Origin: Magnetospirillum gryphiswaldense MSR-1 v2
Lineage (GTDB): Bacteria > Pseudomonadota > Alphaproteobacteria > Rhodospirillales > Magnetospirillaceae
Direction: 5' to 3'
Length of the DNA: 64,000 nucleotides
Assembly: GCF_000513295.1 (NCBI RefSeq)
Contig: NC_023065.1
Span: forward strand, 1,860,001 to 1,924,000
In this document: positions 28,013 through 37,488 of the stretch, piece by piece
Numbering within the stretch: position 1 is the stretch's first letter
How the letters are laid out: every line of letters begins with the position of its first letter
The notes under the pieces: model-generated
Database searches by the model: none
Told to the model about the DNA's origin: nothing
What the model saw: only the letters and a program-made list of their open reading frames with translations
Position numbers and translations under genes: made by a program

Positions 28013-29722
28013 GTGGATCACGGCATCATCATCGACGTTCTTATCTTCCTGGCCATTGCCGTGCTGGTTTCGCCGCTGTGCCACCGCCTACGGGTCAGCC
28101 CGGTCCTGGGCTATCTGATCGCCGGCTCGGTGGCCGGACCGGTGGGATTGGGCCTGATCGCCGATAACGAGGGAACCCGATCCCTGGCCGAGTTGGGCAT
28201 CGTCTTCCTGCTGTTCATGATCGGTCTCGAACTGTCGTGGGATCGCCTGCGGGTGATCCGCCATTTCATCTTCGGCCTGGGCTCGGCCCAGGTGCTGGCC
28301 ACCGGTCTGGTGGCGGCGCTGGTACTGGCACTGCTGCTGCCGGCCCTGCCCTTCGCCAGCGCCGTGATCGTCGGCCTGGCCCTGGCCTTTTCCTCCACCG
28401 CCTTCGTCCTGCAAATCCTGTCCGAACGCAGCCAACTGACCAGCCAGACCGGTCGGGTGGCGGTGGCGGTGCTGATCTTGCAGGATCTGGCGGTGGTGCC
28501 GCTGTTGGTGATGATCCCGCTTCTGGGCTCGGGCGCCAACGGTTTGGGCATGCTGACCGGCATGGCCATCGCCTTGTCCAAGGCGGCTTTGGCCATGGCG
28601 GTCATCTTCGTCCTCGCCCGGCTGGCGCTCAGGCCCCTGTTCCAGGCGGTGGCCGCCACCCGCTCGCCCGAGGTGTTCGTCGCCGCCGCCCTGTTCGCGG
28701 TGATCGGCACCTCGTTCGCCACCGAATCCCTGGGACTGTCCCATTCGCTGGGCGCCTTCCTGGCCGGGGTGATGCTGGCGTCCACCGAGTTCCGCCATCA
28801 GGTGGAGGCCGACATCCTGCCGGTACGCGGCCTGTTGATGGGCCTGTTCTTCCTGACCGTGGGCATGACCGTCGATCCCACCGCGCTGCTGGCCGATCTG
28901 CCGCGCACCGCCATCGGCGTCGGCCTGCTGCTGGCGGTCAAGGCGTCGATCCTGGCGGCGCTGGCCTTGGCCTTCCGCTTCCCGCTCTATATCGCCTTGC
29001 ATCTGGGGCTGTTGCTGGCCCAAGGCGGAGAATTCGCCTTCGTCGTCCTGGCCCGCGCCCAGCAAAGCAATCTGCTCGATGCCAATACCGCCAAGCTGGT
29101 CACCGGCATCGTCGCCATCAGCATGGCGCTGACCCCGCTTCTGGCCCTACTGGCGGAATGGATCGCCCGGCACCAGCGCCTGCATTCCGGCGACCTACCC
29201 CATCCGGGGACGGAAACCAAGGATCTGGCTAATCATGTGATCATTGCCGGCTGCGGTCGCGCCGGCCAGATCGTGCTGTCCATCCTGCGCGAACAGAACA
29301 TCCCCTATGTGGGGATCGAGCGTGAGCCGTTGCTGGTGGACGCCCTGCGCAAACGGGGCGAGCCGGTATTTTTCGGCGACATCCGCAAGCTCGAGGTGCT
29401 GAAGGCGGTGGGCGGCGACCGAGCCCGCGCCGTGGTGCTGACCATCGATTCCGGCTCGAGCCGGGAAAAGCTGGTGCCGCGCCTGCGCGCCCTGTTCCCT
29501 GAATTGCGTATCCTGGCCCGTGCCCGCGACCGCCGCCAAGCCAAGGGGCTGGAAGCCGGCGGCGCCACCGCCGTGGTGCCGGAGATGCTGGAAGGTAGCC
29601 TGCAACTGACCGGCCATGTGCTGCGCCAATTAGGCAAACCGGCGGAAGACGTTCAGGCGCTGCTGGAAGATTACCGCAAGGACGATTACGCCCGCTTGGC
29701 GCTGACCCAAGAATCGGATTGA
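28013..29722 (+). CDS. Kef-type (CPA2) K+/H+ antiporter with RCK domain
   Basis: The 569-residue protein combines a CPA2 exchanger domain (about 12 membrane helices, residues 5-385; motifs FLLFMIGLEL and LILQDLAVVP) with a cytosolic TrkA-N/RCK domain starting at HVIIAGCGRAGQIVLSIL, a nucleotide-binding GxGxxG variant. It is expected to exchange K+ for H+ under ligand control. The start is the GTG at 28013, preceded by GGAGAGG. It is transcribed divergently from the NhaP2-type antiporter, so two cation exchangers share one control region. No KefF/KefG partner is visible, so glutathione gating is uncertain. Confidence 0.92.
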   Translation: MDHGIIIDVLIFLAIAVLVSPLCHRLRVSPVLGYLIAGSVAGPVGLGLIADNEGTRSLAELGIVFLLFMIGLELSWDRLRVIRHFIFGLGSAQVLATGLVAALVLALLLPALPFASAVIVGLALAFSSTAFVLQILSERSQLTSQTGRVAVAVLILQDLAVVPLLVMIPLLGSGANGLGMLTGMAIALSKAALAMAVIFVLARLALRPLFQAVAATRSPEVFVAAALFAVIGTSFATESLGLSHSLGAFLAGVMLASTEFRHQVEADILPVRGLLMGLFFLTVGMTVDPTALLADLPRTAIGVGLLLAVKASILAALALAFRFPLYIALHLGLLLAQGGEFAFVVLARAQQSNLLDANTAKLVTGIVAISMALTPLLALLAEWIARHQRLHSGDLPHPGTETKDLANHVIIAGCGRAGQIVLSILREQNIPYVGIEREPLLVDALRKRGEPVFFGDIRKLEVLKAVGGDRARAVVLTIDSGSSREKLVPRLRALFPELRILARARDRRQAKGLEAGGATAVVPEMLEGSLQLTGHVLRQLGKPAEDVQALLEDYRKDDYARLALTQESD

Positions 29723-29735
29723 CGGAAAGCGGGGA

Positions 29736-30146
29736 TCAAAACCCGGTGGCGATGCCACGGGCAACGGCATCTTGCAACTGACGCGAACTGATCGGCTTGC
29801 GCAACAGCGGGAAACCGGTCGAGGCGGCATCGCGCAAGGTCTCGATCGAGGTTTCGCCGGTGACCAGCAGACCGGGGATGTCGTGGCCGAAAGCCTGGCG
29901 CAACACGCAGATGGCCTGGGTTCCGGTCTGGCCCTCGGCCAGACGGTAATCGGCGACGATGAAGTCGGGGGGCGACCGCAGCACCGCCAACTTGGCCAAG
30001 GCCACCGTGGCACTGACGGCACCGACGAAACGGTAACCCCAAGCCTCGAACATCAACTCATAGGCAGAAAGAACCATCGGTTCGTCTTCGATGACCACGA
30101 TCAGGGGAGGAGTATCAAAACCTTCCTGCGCCACAGCTGCGCCCAT
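29736..30146 (-). CDS. Single-domain response regulator
   Basis: This 136-residue protein is a lone receiver (REC) domain. The acidic pair lies in VVIEDEPMVLS, the phospho-acceptor Asp in PDFIVADYRLAEG, and the conserved Lys in LLRKPISSRQL near the C-terminus. There is no output domain, so it probably acts in a phosphorelay or binds a partner. The start is set at the ATG at 30146 with GGCGGGA upstream; the frame continues to 30200. It converges on the Kef gene and is divergent from nadA. Confidence 0.85.
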   Translation of the reverse strand: MGAAVAQEGFDTPPLIVVIEDEPMVLSAYELMFEAWGYRFVGAVSATVALAKLAVLRSPPDFIVADYRLAEGQTGTQAICVLRQAFGHDIPGLLVTGETSIETLRDAASTGFPLLRKPISSRQLQDAVARGIATGF

Positions 30147-30375
30147 ATCAAAATCCCGCCAATTTCCTGCAAACCCAACCCTATAATGAATAAAAAACAC
30201 GCGCCGTCACAGCCTGCTATCCGTATGGATAATACCCTCCTTTAGAAGGTATACGATTTATCTAATTTAAATGGCTGCGCCTGACGGGTTGCCTTTGGCC
30301 GCGAAATTGGCTCTTACTTCATCCTTCAGGAATTCGGGAGTTCGCCACTCCCCCACCATCCGAGGCCCGTTTCCC
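30147..30375. promoter_or_regulatory. Divergent control region upstream of nadA
   Basis: This AT-rich gap holds several short inverted repeats, including TATCC-GTAT-GGATA and TACC...GGTA around 30220-30260, and a TATAAT at 30182-30187. They may be operators for NAD-responsive control of nadA-nadC-nadB, but no repressor family can be assigned from sequence alone. Confidence 0.35.
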
Positions 30376-31387
30376 ATGACCGATACCGTTTTGCCGCTTC
30401 CCGCCGGTGCCCTGACCGAGGCTGACCTTGATCCCACCATGGACATAGCCCAGGCCATCAACCGTCTGCGCAAGGAAAAGAACGCCATCATCCTGGCCCA
30501 TTACTACCAGGATGGCGAAATCCAGGATCTGGCCGATTTCGTCGGCGATTCGCTGGATCTGTCGCGCAAGGCGGCGGCCACCGATGCCGACATGATCGTG
30601 TTTTGCGGCGTCCGCTTCATGGGCGAAGTGGCGAAAATCCTGAGCCCGGGCAAGATCGTGGTCATTCCCGATGCCGAGGCCGGCTGTTCCTTGGAGGAAT
30701 CCTGCCGCCCTGACACCTTTGCCGCTTTCCGCGCCACCCATCCCGATCACATCGCGGTGACCTACATCAACTGTTCCGCCGACATCAAGGCGCTGTCCGA
30801 CGTCATCGTCACCTCGTCCAACGCCGAGGTGATCGTCAATTCCCTGCCCGCCGACCGGCCCATCCTGTTCGCCCCCGACCGTCACCTGGGCAGCTTCATC
30901 GCCAGGAAGACCGGGCGCGACATGACCCTGTGGCCGGGCAGCTGCATCATCCATGAACAGTTTTCCGAGAAAGAACTGGTCAAGCTCAAGACCCGCCATC
31001 CCGCCGCCCTGGTCGCCGCCCATCCGGAATGCCCGGAAACGGTGCTGCGCCACGCCGATTACATCGGCTCGACCAAGGGCATCCTGGATTACGTCGTCAA
31101 GACGGATGGGACTGAATTCATCATCGCCACCGAGCCGCACATCATCCACCAGATGACCAAGGCGGCGCCGGAAAAGACCTTCATCCCCGCGCCTTTCGCC
31201 GACGGCGCCTGCGCGTCGTGCGCCGATTGCCCGTTCATGGCCAAGAACACGCTGGAAAAGATCTATCTGGCCATGGCCAATGAAGGCCCGGCCATCGCCG
31301 TGCCGGAAGACTTGCGGATCAAGGCGCTGAAGCCGTTGGAACGCATGTTGGAACTGTCGGTGTCCGTTCCCATGGGGGGCTCGTCCA

Positions 31388-31395
<8 letters not shown>
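30376..31395 (+). CDS. nadA: Quinolinate synthase NadA
   Basis: NadA condenses iminoaspartate with dihydroxyacetone phosphate to quinolinate using a [4Fe-4S] cluster. The 339-residue product has the substrate-binding start NAIILAHYYQDGEIQDLADF. The three cluster cysteines lie in FCGVRFMGE, HPECPETV and ADCPFMA. The start is the ATG at 30376; the longer frame upstream lacks similarity. It overlaps nadC by eight nt. Confidence 0.96.
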
Positions 31396-32238
<843 letters not shown>

Positions 32239-32239
<1 letters not shown>

Positions 32240-33861
32240 TGGGGGAGAACCCGCTTATGTCCTATGACCTGCTCGTCATCGGTTCCGGCGCTGCCGGCCT
32301 GTCCCTGGCCCTGCGCGTGCTGGAAGCCAAGCCCCAGGCCCGGATTGCCATCCTGGCCAAGGGACCGCTGTCGGAAGGCAGCACCATGTATGCCCAAGGC
32401 GGCATCGCCGCCGTGCTGGACGCCGCCGACACCACCGACGCCCATTTGGCCGACACCCTGACCGCCGGCGGCGGCTTGTGCAATGCCGAGACTGTACGTT
32501 TCGTCGTCGACAACGCCAAACCGGCCATCCAGTGGTTGATCGATAACGGCGTTCTCTTCGACCGCGAGGGCGGCGATTATCACCTGACGCGGGAAGGCGG
32601 GCACTCGCACCGCCGCGTCATCCACTCCGCCGACGCCACCGGCAAAGCGGTGCAGACCGCCTTGATGGAACGCATCCTCGAATCGGGGGCCGAGGTTTTC
32701 GAGCACCACATCGCCGTCGACCTGATCCGCGAACGCCTGGGTGGCGGACGGCTGGGCCGCTGCGTCGGCGCCTATGCGCTCGACCGCTCGTCCGGTCGGG
32801 TCATCACCTTGCCGGCCCGCGCCGTGGTGCTGGCCACCGGCGGCGCGTCTCGCGTTTACCTCTATTCGTCCAATCCCGACGGCTCCACCGGTGACGGCAT
32901 CGCCATGGCCTGGCGTGCCGGTTGCCGGGTGTCCAACATGGAATTCTCGCAATTCCACCCCACCTGCCTTTATCACCCCAAGGCCAAGACCTTTCTGGTC
33001 ACCGAGGCGGTGCGCGGCGAAGGCGGCCACCTGCTGCGCCCCGACGGCACCCGCTTCATGGATGATTACGACCCGCGCGGCGAGTTGGCGCCCCGCGACG
33101 TGGTGGCCCGGGCCATCGACGACGTAATGAAGCGGCTGGGCTGCCCCAACGTCTATCTGGACATCAGCCACAAGCCCGCCGACTTCATCAAAAGCCACTT
33201 CCCCACCGTCTATGCCGAATGCCTGAAATTCGGCATAGACATGACGCGCGAGCCCATTCCGGTGGTGCCCGCCGCCCATTACACCTGCGGCGGCGTGTTG
33301 ACCGATCTGTCGGGCCGCACCGACGTGCCCAACCTCTATGCCATCGGCGAGGTGTCATGCACCGGCCTGCACGGGGCCAACCGCATGGCGTCGAACTCGT
33401 TGCTGGAATGCCTGGTGTTCGGCGCCGCCGCCGCCACCGACATCGCCGCCAACATGGCGTCCATCGCTCCGCCGCCGGTGGTGGCCGCCTGGGATGAAAG
33501 CTGGGTCACCGATTCGGATGAAGAAGTGGTGGTCGCCCACAATTGGGACGAATTGCGCCGCTTCATGTGGGATTATGTGGGCATCGTGCGCTCGACCAAG
33601 CGACTGGAGCGGGCCAAGCACCGCATCAAGCTGCTGCTGTCGGAAATCGCCGAATATTACGGCACCTTCCGCGTCACCAACGACCTGTTGGAACTGCGCA
33701 ACCTGGCCATGGTCGCCGATCTGATCGTACGCTCGGCCCTGTCTCGGCGGGAAAGCCGGGGACTGCATTACACCATCGACTATCCCGACCGCGACGCCAT
33801 CGCCCCGGCGCAAAACACCGTGCTGGTGCCCAAGAATTTCACCGCCCGGCGTCAGAATTAG
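32239..33861 (+). CDS. nadB: L-aspartate oxidase NadB
   Basis: NadB oxidises L-aspartate to iminoaspartate with FAD, the first step of NAD synthesis. The 540-residue product has the FAD-binding motif [13 protein letters not shown], the succinate-dehydrogenase-like substrate region [13 protein letters not shown] and the catalytic loop [14 protein letters not shown]. The C-terminal helical domain starts near residue 430. The ATG at 32239 gives coupling with nadC; the ATG at 32257 (MSYDLLVIG) is a possible alternative start. Confidence 0.95.
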
Positions 33862-33873
33862 GAACACGGGGTC

Positions 33874-34269
33874 ATGAGTAATCTGTCCAATTCGCGGCGT
33901 AAGGTCTTCGCCCCCGGTTCGCTGATCTTCGAGGAAGGCACCCCAGGGTCCGAAGCCTATGTGGTCGAATATGGCCGAGTCTCGGTCTACAAGACAGTGC
34001 AGGGCAAGCGCATCGCCATCGGCACCATCCTGCAAGGCGGCATCTTCGGCGAAATGGCGTTGATCGACGACCAACCGCGCATGGCCTCGGCCCTGGCGGA
34101 AGAGGAAACCGCCTGCGTCGTCATCGGCAAGGAGCGCCTGACCGAGCAATTGGAAAAAGCCCCCAAGGGCGTGCGCGTCATCGTCGGCGCCCTGTTGGGC
34201 AATATCCGCCTGATGGGGGCCGAACTGGCCGAAGCCCGCGTCGTTCTGTCGGAGACCGAACCGTCATGA
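33874..34269 (+). CDS. Single cyclic-nucleotide-binding-domain protein
   Basis: This 131-residue protein is a lone CRP-type nucleotide-binding domain without a DNA-binding domain. The beta-roll begins KVFAPGSLIFEEGTPG. The phosphate-binding cassette reads FGEMALIDDQPRMASA, including the Glu and Arg that contact cyclic nucleotides. It follows nadB by 12 nt and overlaps the next gene as ATGA, so it is part of the nad transcript. It may be a cAMP/cGMP sensor that acts through a partner. The function is unknown. Confidence 0.82.
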   Translation: MSNLSNSRRKVFAPGSLIFEEGTPGSEAYVVEYGRVSVYKTVQGKRIAIGTILQGGIFGEMALIDDQPRMASALAEEETACVVIGKERLTEQLEKAPKGVRVIVGALLGNIRLMGAELAEARVVLSETEPS

Positions 34270-34631
34270 AGCGGCGCGCGTTCCTGGTCGGATTGTTGCT
34301 CCTGCCCATGGGCCCGGCTCTGGCGGCAGGGGCCAAGGGCAGCGAATTCTATGTCAAGCTGCCCGCCATCAACGTGGAATACTGGGACGAAAGTGGTATT
34401 TTCCACATGGTGGTGGTGGACGCCACCGTCGTCTTCCATCAGGACGGCGCCAAGGTGGACAAGTCGGTGGGGGTGAAAATCGCCCATGCCTTGTCGGCCA
34501 TGACCTGGGAAGAGTTTTCCCGCGGCAACCCGGCGGCCACCGTCAAGGCCATCGCCCTGGATCTGGTACGCAAGGAGCCGGGAGCGGAAAAAGCCGTGGA
34601 AGTCCTGCTGGGCCGCCTGATCATCCGCTGA
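34266..34631 (+). CDS. Secreted or membrane-anchored small protein, FliL-like C-terminus
   Basis: The 121-residue product begins MKRRAFLVGLLLLPMGPALA, an export signal with Ala-X-Ala-like cleavage near residue 21. The rest resembles the periplasmic part of FliL-type proteins: a beta strand (FHMVVVDATVVF), a helical stretch with KIAHALSAMTWEEF and a final AVEVLLGRLIIR. No other flagellar gene is nearby, so the resemblance is tentative. It overlaps the preceding gene by four nt. Confidence 0.65.
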   Translation: MKRRAFLVGLLLLPMGPALAAGAKGSEFYVKLPAINVEYWDESGIFHMVVVDATVVFHQDGAKVDKSVGVKIAHALSAMTWEEFSRGNPAATVKAIALDLVRKEPGAEKAVEVLLGRLIIR

Positions 34632-34639
34632 GAGCCGCC

Positions 34640-35281
34640 ATGTCCTATCTGATCCCCCTGCTGGTCGGTCTCTTGATCCTGATCCCAAATGTGGCCGGGG
34701 CCCAGGAAAGCGCCGCCCTGGCCGAAGACCCCGATGATTGGCAGCACCGCGCTGCCGCCATCATCGCCGCCAATGCCGACATCTCCGGCGATCCCCTGAT
34801 CGCCGCCATGATCGTCTGCACCGGTACCGCCTGTAGCCATCAAGACCCCATCACCCTGAGCGATGCCGAAGCCGGTCTGCTGCGCGCCCTGTTTGCCGAC
34901 GTCGATGACGCGGCGACGGAGCGTCAGCGCATCGGCCAAGCCATCGCCCAGATGGAAAACTTTACCGGCAGCCGCAACGGCACCTGGGCCGACGCGCCGG
35001 GCAACCGCCATGTGGATTGGGATGAGCCCGACCAGCTCGATTGCGTATCCGAGGCGATCAACACCCGCAACACCCTGGACCGCCTGATCCGCTCCGGCCT
35101 GGTCGTCCACCACCGCCTGGGGGATCTGGTCACCCGCTACACGGTCTTGCTGCAACATGTGGCGGTGACCATCACTGATGATCAAGGTCTTGAATTCGTG
35201 GTTGATTCCTGGGTCGGCGCCAATGGCGAACCACCGGATATCCTGCCCTATGGCGAGTGGCGATTGCAGTGGGCGGTGTGA
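34640..35281 (+). CDS. Secreted protein with possible Cys-His-Asp active site
   Basis: This 213-residue protein has an N-terminal signal peptide (MSYLIPLLVGLLILIPNVAG, cleavage near AGA-QE). A cysteine at 135 in QLDCVSEAINT, a histidine at 173 in LQHVAVTI and an aspartate at 189 in FVVDSWVG occur in the order and spacing seen in transglutaminase-like or papain-like cysteine enzymes. This reading is inference; I do not recognise the family. It ends the nad-linked transcript nine nt after the FliL-like gene. Confidence 0.68.
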   Translation: MSYLIPLLVGLLILIPNVAGAQESAALAEDPDDWQHRAAAIIAANADISGDPLIAAMIVCTGTACSHQDPITLSDAEAGLLRALFADVDDAATERQRIGQAIAQMENFTGSRNGTWADAPGNRHVDWDEPDQLDCVSEAINTRNTLDRLIRSGLVVHHRLGDLVTRYTVLLQHVAVTITDDQGLEFVVDSWVGANGEPPDILPYGEWRLQWAV

Positions 35282-35347
35282 AGGCCCTTGATACGCACAC
35301 ATCCAAAGAGCATGCTTGCCCCCAGACCATCGTAAAGAGGGCATGCA

Positions 35348-36214
35348 ATGAAACCGGAAGAGGTTTTTGCCTCGCTGACGGCGTTTCAGCAGGGGCTGGC
35401 CGGTCATTTCGACTGGCTGCACCGCTGGTATCAGGCGGTGCTGAACCGCCAGGACGGCGTCAAGTTTCCCGATCCCGCCGCCTGTGCCTGTCCGTTCGAT
35501 CAGTGGCACAAAAACGCCGGCGGCACGCCTTTCGCCGATTTTCCCGACTTCGCCCAACTGGCGGCGGAACATGACGAGGTCCATGACAAGGCGGCGCAAT
35601 TGTCGGGCCGGGCCCAGGCCGGGCTGACGGTGACCACGTCGGATTACGAAACGCTGATGATGTCGGTTCTGTCCTTCGGCGCCACCGCCCAAAGCCTGGA
35701 ACGCGAGGTGTGGAAGGCCCTGGCCACCGTCGATCCGCTAACCGGGTTGTCCAACCGCCAAAGCATGCGCACCCATCTGATGGGCGAACGCGACCGCGCC
35801 ATCCGGCAAAAGCTGCCCTTGTCCCTGGCCTTGGCCGATATCGACCATTTCAAGAAGATCAATGACGGCTTCGGCCATTCGCAGGGCGACAAGGTGCTGC
35901 GCGCCGTCGCCGCCGTCTTGAAGGCCACCGTGCGCCCCTATGACGTGGTGTACCGCTATGGCGGCGAGGAATTCCTGCTGTGTCTGCCCGGCACCAATGC
36001 CGAGAACGGCGCCTTGGTGCTGGAACGCATCCGTGCCGCCATCGCCGCCCTGGAACTGACCGATGATCGCGGCACCCCCATTCCGGTCACCGCCACCTTC
36101 GGCATCGCCGAAATCAACGCAGACCTGTCGGTAGACGACGCCATCGAACTGGCCGACCGCGCGCTTTACGACGGCAAGTTGGGCGGACGCAACAAGGTGG
36201 TGATCACCGCCTAA
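35348..36214 (+). CDS. Diguanylate cyclase with zinc-binding CZB sensor domain
   Basis: This 288-residue enzyme makes cyclic di-GMP. The N-terminal CZB domain has the ligand set His20, Cys48, His75 and His79, matching the zinc-binding pattern of E. coli DgcZ. The C-terminal GGDEF domain holds the active-site GGEEF at residues 204-208. An intact inhibitory I-site, RPYD (195-198), lies five residues before it, so product inhibition is expected. Zinc probably suppresses activity. The Sel1-repeat gene follows by 17 nt. Confidence 0.9.
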   Translation: MKPEEVFASLTAFQQGLAGHFDWLHRWYQAVLNRQDGVKFPDPAACACPFDQWHKNAGGTPFADFPDFAQLAAEHDEVHDKAAQLSGRAQAGLTVTTSDYETLMMSVLSFGATAQSLEREVWKALATVDPLTGLSNRQSMRTHLMGERDRAIRQKLPLSLALADIDHFKKINDGFGHSQGDKVLRAVAAVLKATVRPYDVVYRYGGEEFLLCLPGTNAENGALVLERIRAAIAALELTDDRGTPIPVTATFGIAEINADLSVDDAIELADRALYDGKLGGRNKVVITA

Positions 36215-36231
36215 GCACATAGGGGGGGCTG

Positions 36232-37485
36232 ATGGCACGCGAACCAGAAATCATCGCCGCCTATCGCAAGGCGGCGGAAGCCGGCGAAATGACGGCGCAA
36301 TTCAGCCTGGGCGAGGCCTATCGCCTGGGGCAGAAGGTCGCGCGCGACACCTCCGAAGCCGTGCGCTGGCTGCACCGCGCCGCCGCCCAGGGGCACCCTC
36401 AGGCGGGTCGCACCTTGCAGCAGATGCAGGCTCAAGGGATCGACATCACTCCGCCCGCCGACCATCCGACCCCGCGCCAGCGGCAAAGCCTGGACGACCT
36501 GCTCGACAGCCTGAAACCGGCTTCGGGACCGGAAGGGGATGGCGGCATGGATGCACCGCTGATCGCCCCCGATGCCGATAGCGACCCGCTGGACCTGGAC
36601 GGCGGCGGCTCGGTCGATGTGGCGGCCCTGAAACAGGCCGACACCCCTGCTGCCTGGGTCGCTCTGGGCAATGCCTATCGTCAGGGCCAGGGCGTCGATT
36701 TGGACGAAGTCGAGGCGGTGTCGTGGTACACCAAGGCGGCCAAGGCCAATGATCCGCACGGCCAATACGCGCTGGCGGTGATGTACGACCAGGGCTTGGG
36801 CGTGCGCGCCAACGATACCGAAGCCCTGCGCTGGTATCTGGCCGCCGCCAAGGCCGGCGACGCCCAGGCCCAGTACAATCTGGCCAATATGATCCGGGCC
36901 GGACGCGGCTGCCCCGCCGATTCTAAGGTGGCCGAACAATGGTACAAGAAGGCCGCCGCCCAGGGTGAGGCCGCCGCCTTGTTCAGTTTGGGGGCTTTAT
37001 ACGAGGCCGGGCAAGGCGTGGATGTCGACCCGGTCAAGGCCGAGGATTTCTATCGTCAGGCCGCTGCCCTGGGGGTGGCCGAGGCTCAGTTCAACCTGGG
37101 CAATCTGCTGCGCGGACGCGATCTTGACGCCGCCTTGGATTTCTATACCCAGGCGTCGGAACAGGGGCTGCGCCAAGCCCAACTCAATCTGGGATTACTG
37201 CTGCAAGACAGCGACGCGGCATCGGCGTCCTATTGGCTGCGCCGCGCGGCCAAGGCCGGCGACACCGTGGCCATGCTTAACTTAGCCGCTCTGCTGATCA
37301 CCGGTCGCGGCGTCGGCAAGGACGAGGCCGAGGCTTATCTGTGGCTGGAACAGGCCCAACGCCACGGCCATGGCACCGTCGCCGCCATCGCCGGCAAGGG
37401 CGTGACCGCCCTGTCCAAGGTCATGGGCGAAGACGGCATCGCCGCCGCCCGCCGCCGTGCCCCCTTGCTCGGCCTGGGGGGCTAA
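36232..37485 (+). CDS. Sel1/TPR-like repeat protein
   Basis: The 417-residue protein is built from Sel1-type helical repeats: an N-terminal pair (residues 5-70), a low-complexity acidic and proline-rich linker (about 75-135), then seven or so repeats with signatures such as AQFSLGEAYRLG, AWVALGNAYRQG, GQYALAVMYDQGLGV and AQYNLANMIRAGRG. Such proteins act as scaffolds in signalling or envelope stress. No signal peptide is seen. Position after a diguanylate cyclase suggests a shared pathway, but this is inference. Confidence 0.85.
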   Translation: MAREPEIIAAYRKAAEAGEMTAQFSLGEAYRLGQKVARDTSEAVRWLHRAAAQGHPQAGRTLQQMQAQGIDITPPADHPTPRQRQSLDDLLDSLKPASGPEGDGGMDAPLIAPDADSDPLDLDGGGSVDVAALKQADTPAAWVALGNAYRQGQGVDLDEVEAVSWYTKAAKANDPHGQYALAVMYDQGLGVRANDTEALRWYLAAAKAGDAQAQYNLANMIRAGRGCPADSKVAEQWYKKAAAQGEAAALFSLGALYEAGQGVDVDPVKAEDFYRQAAALGVAEAQFNLGNLLRGRDLDAALDFYTQASEQGLRQAQLNLGLLLQDSDAASASYWLRRAAKAGDTVAMLNLAALLITGRGVGKDEAEAYLWLEQAQRHGHGTVAAIAGKGVTALSKVMGEDGIAAARRRAPLLGLGG

Positions 37486-37488
37486 GGC

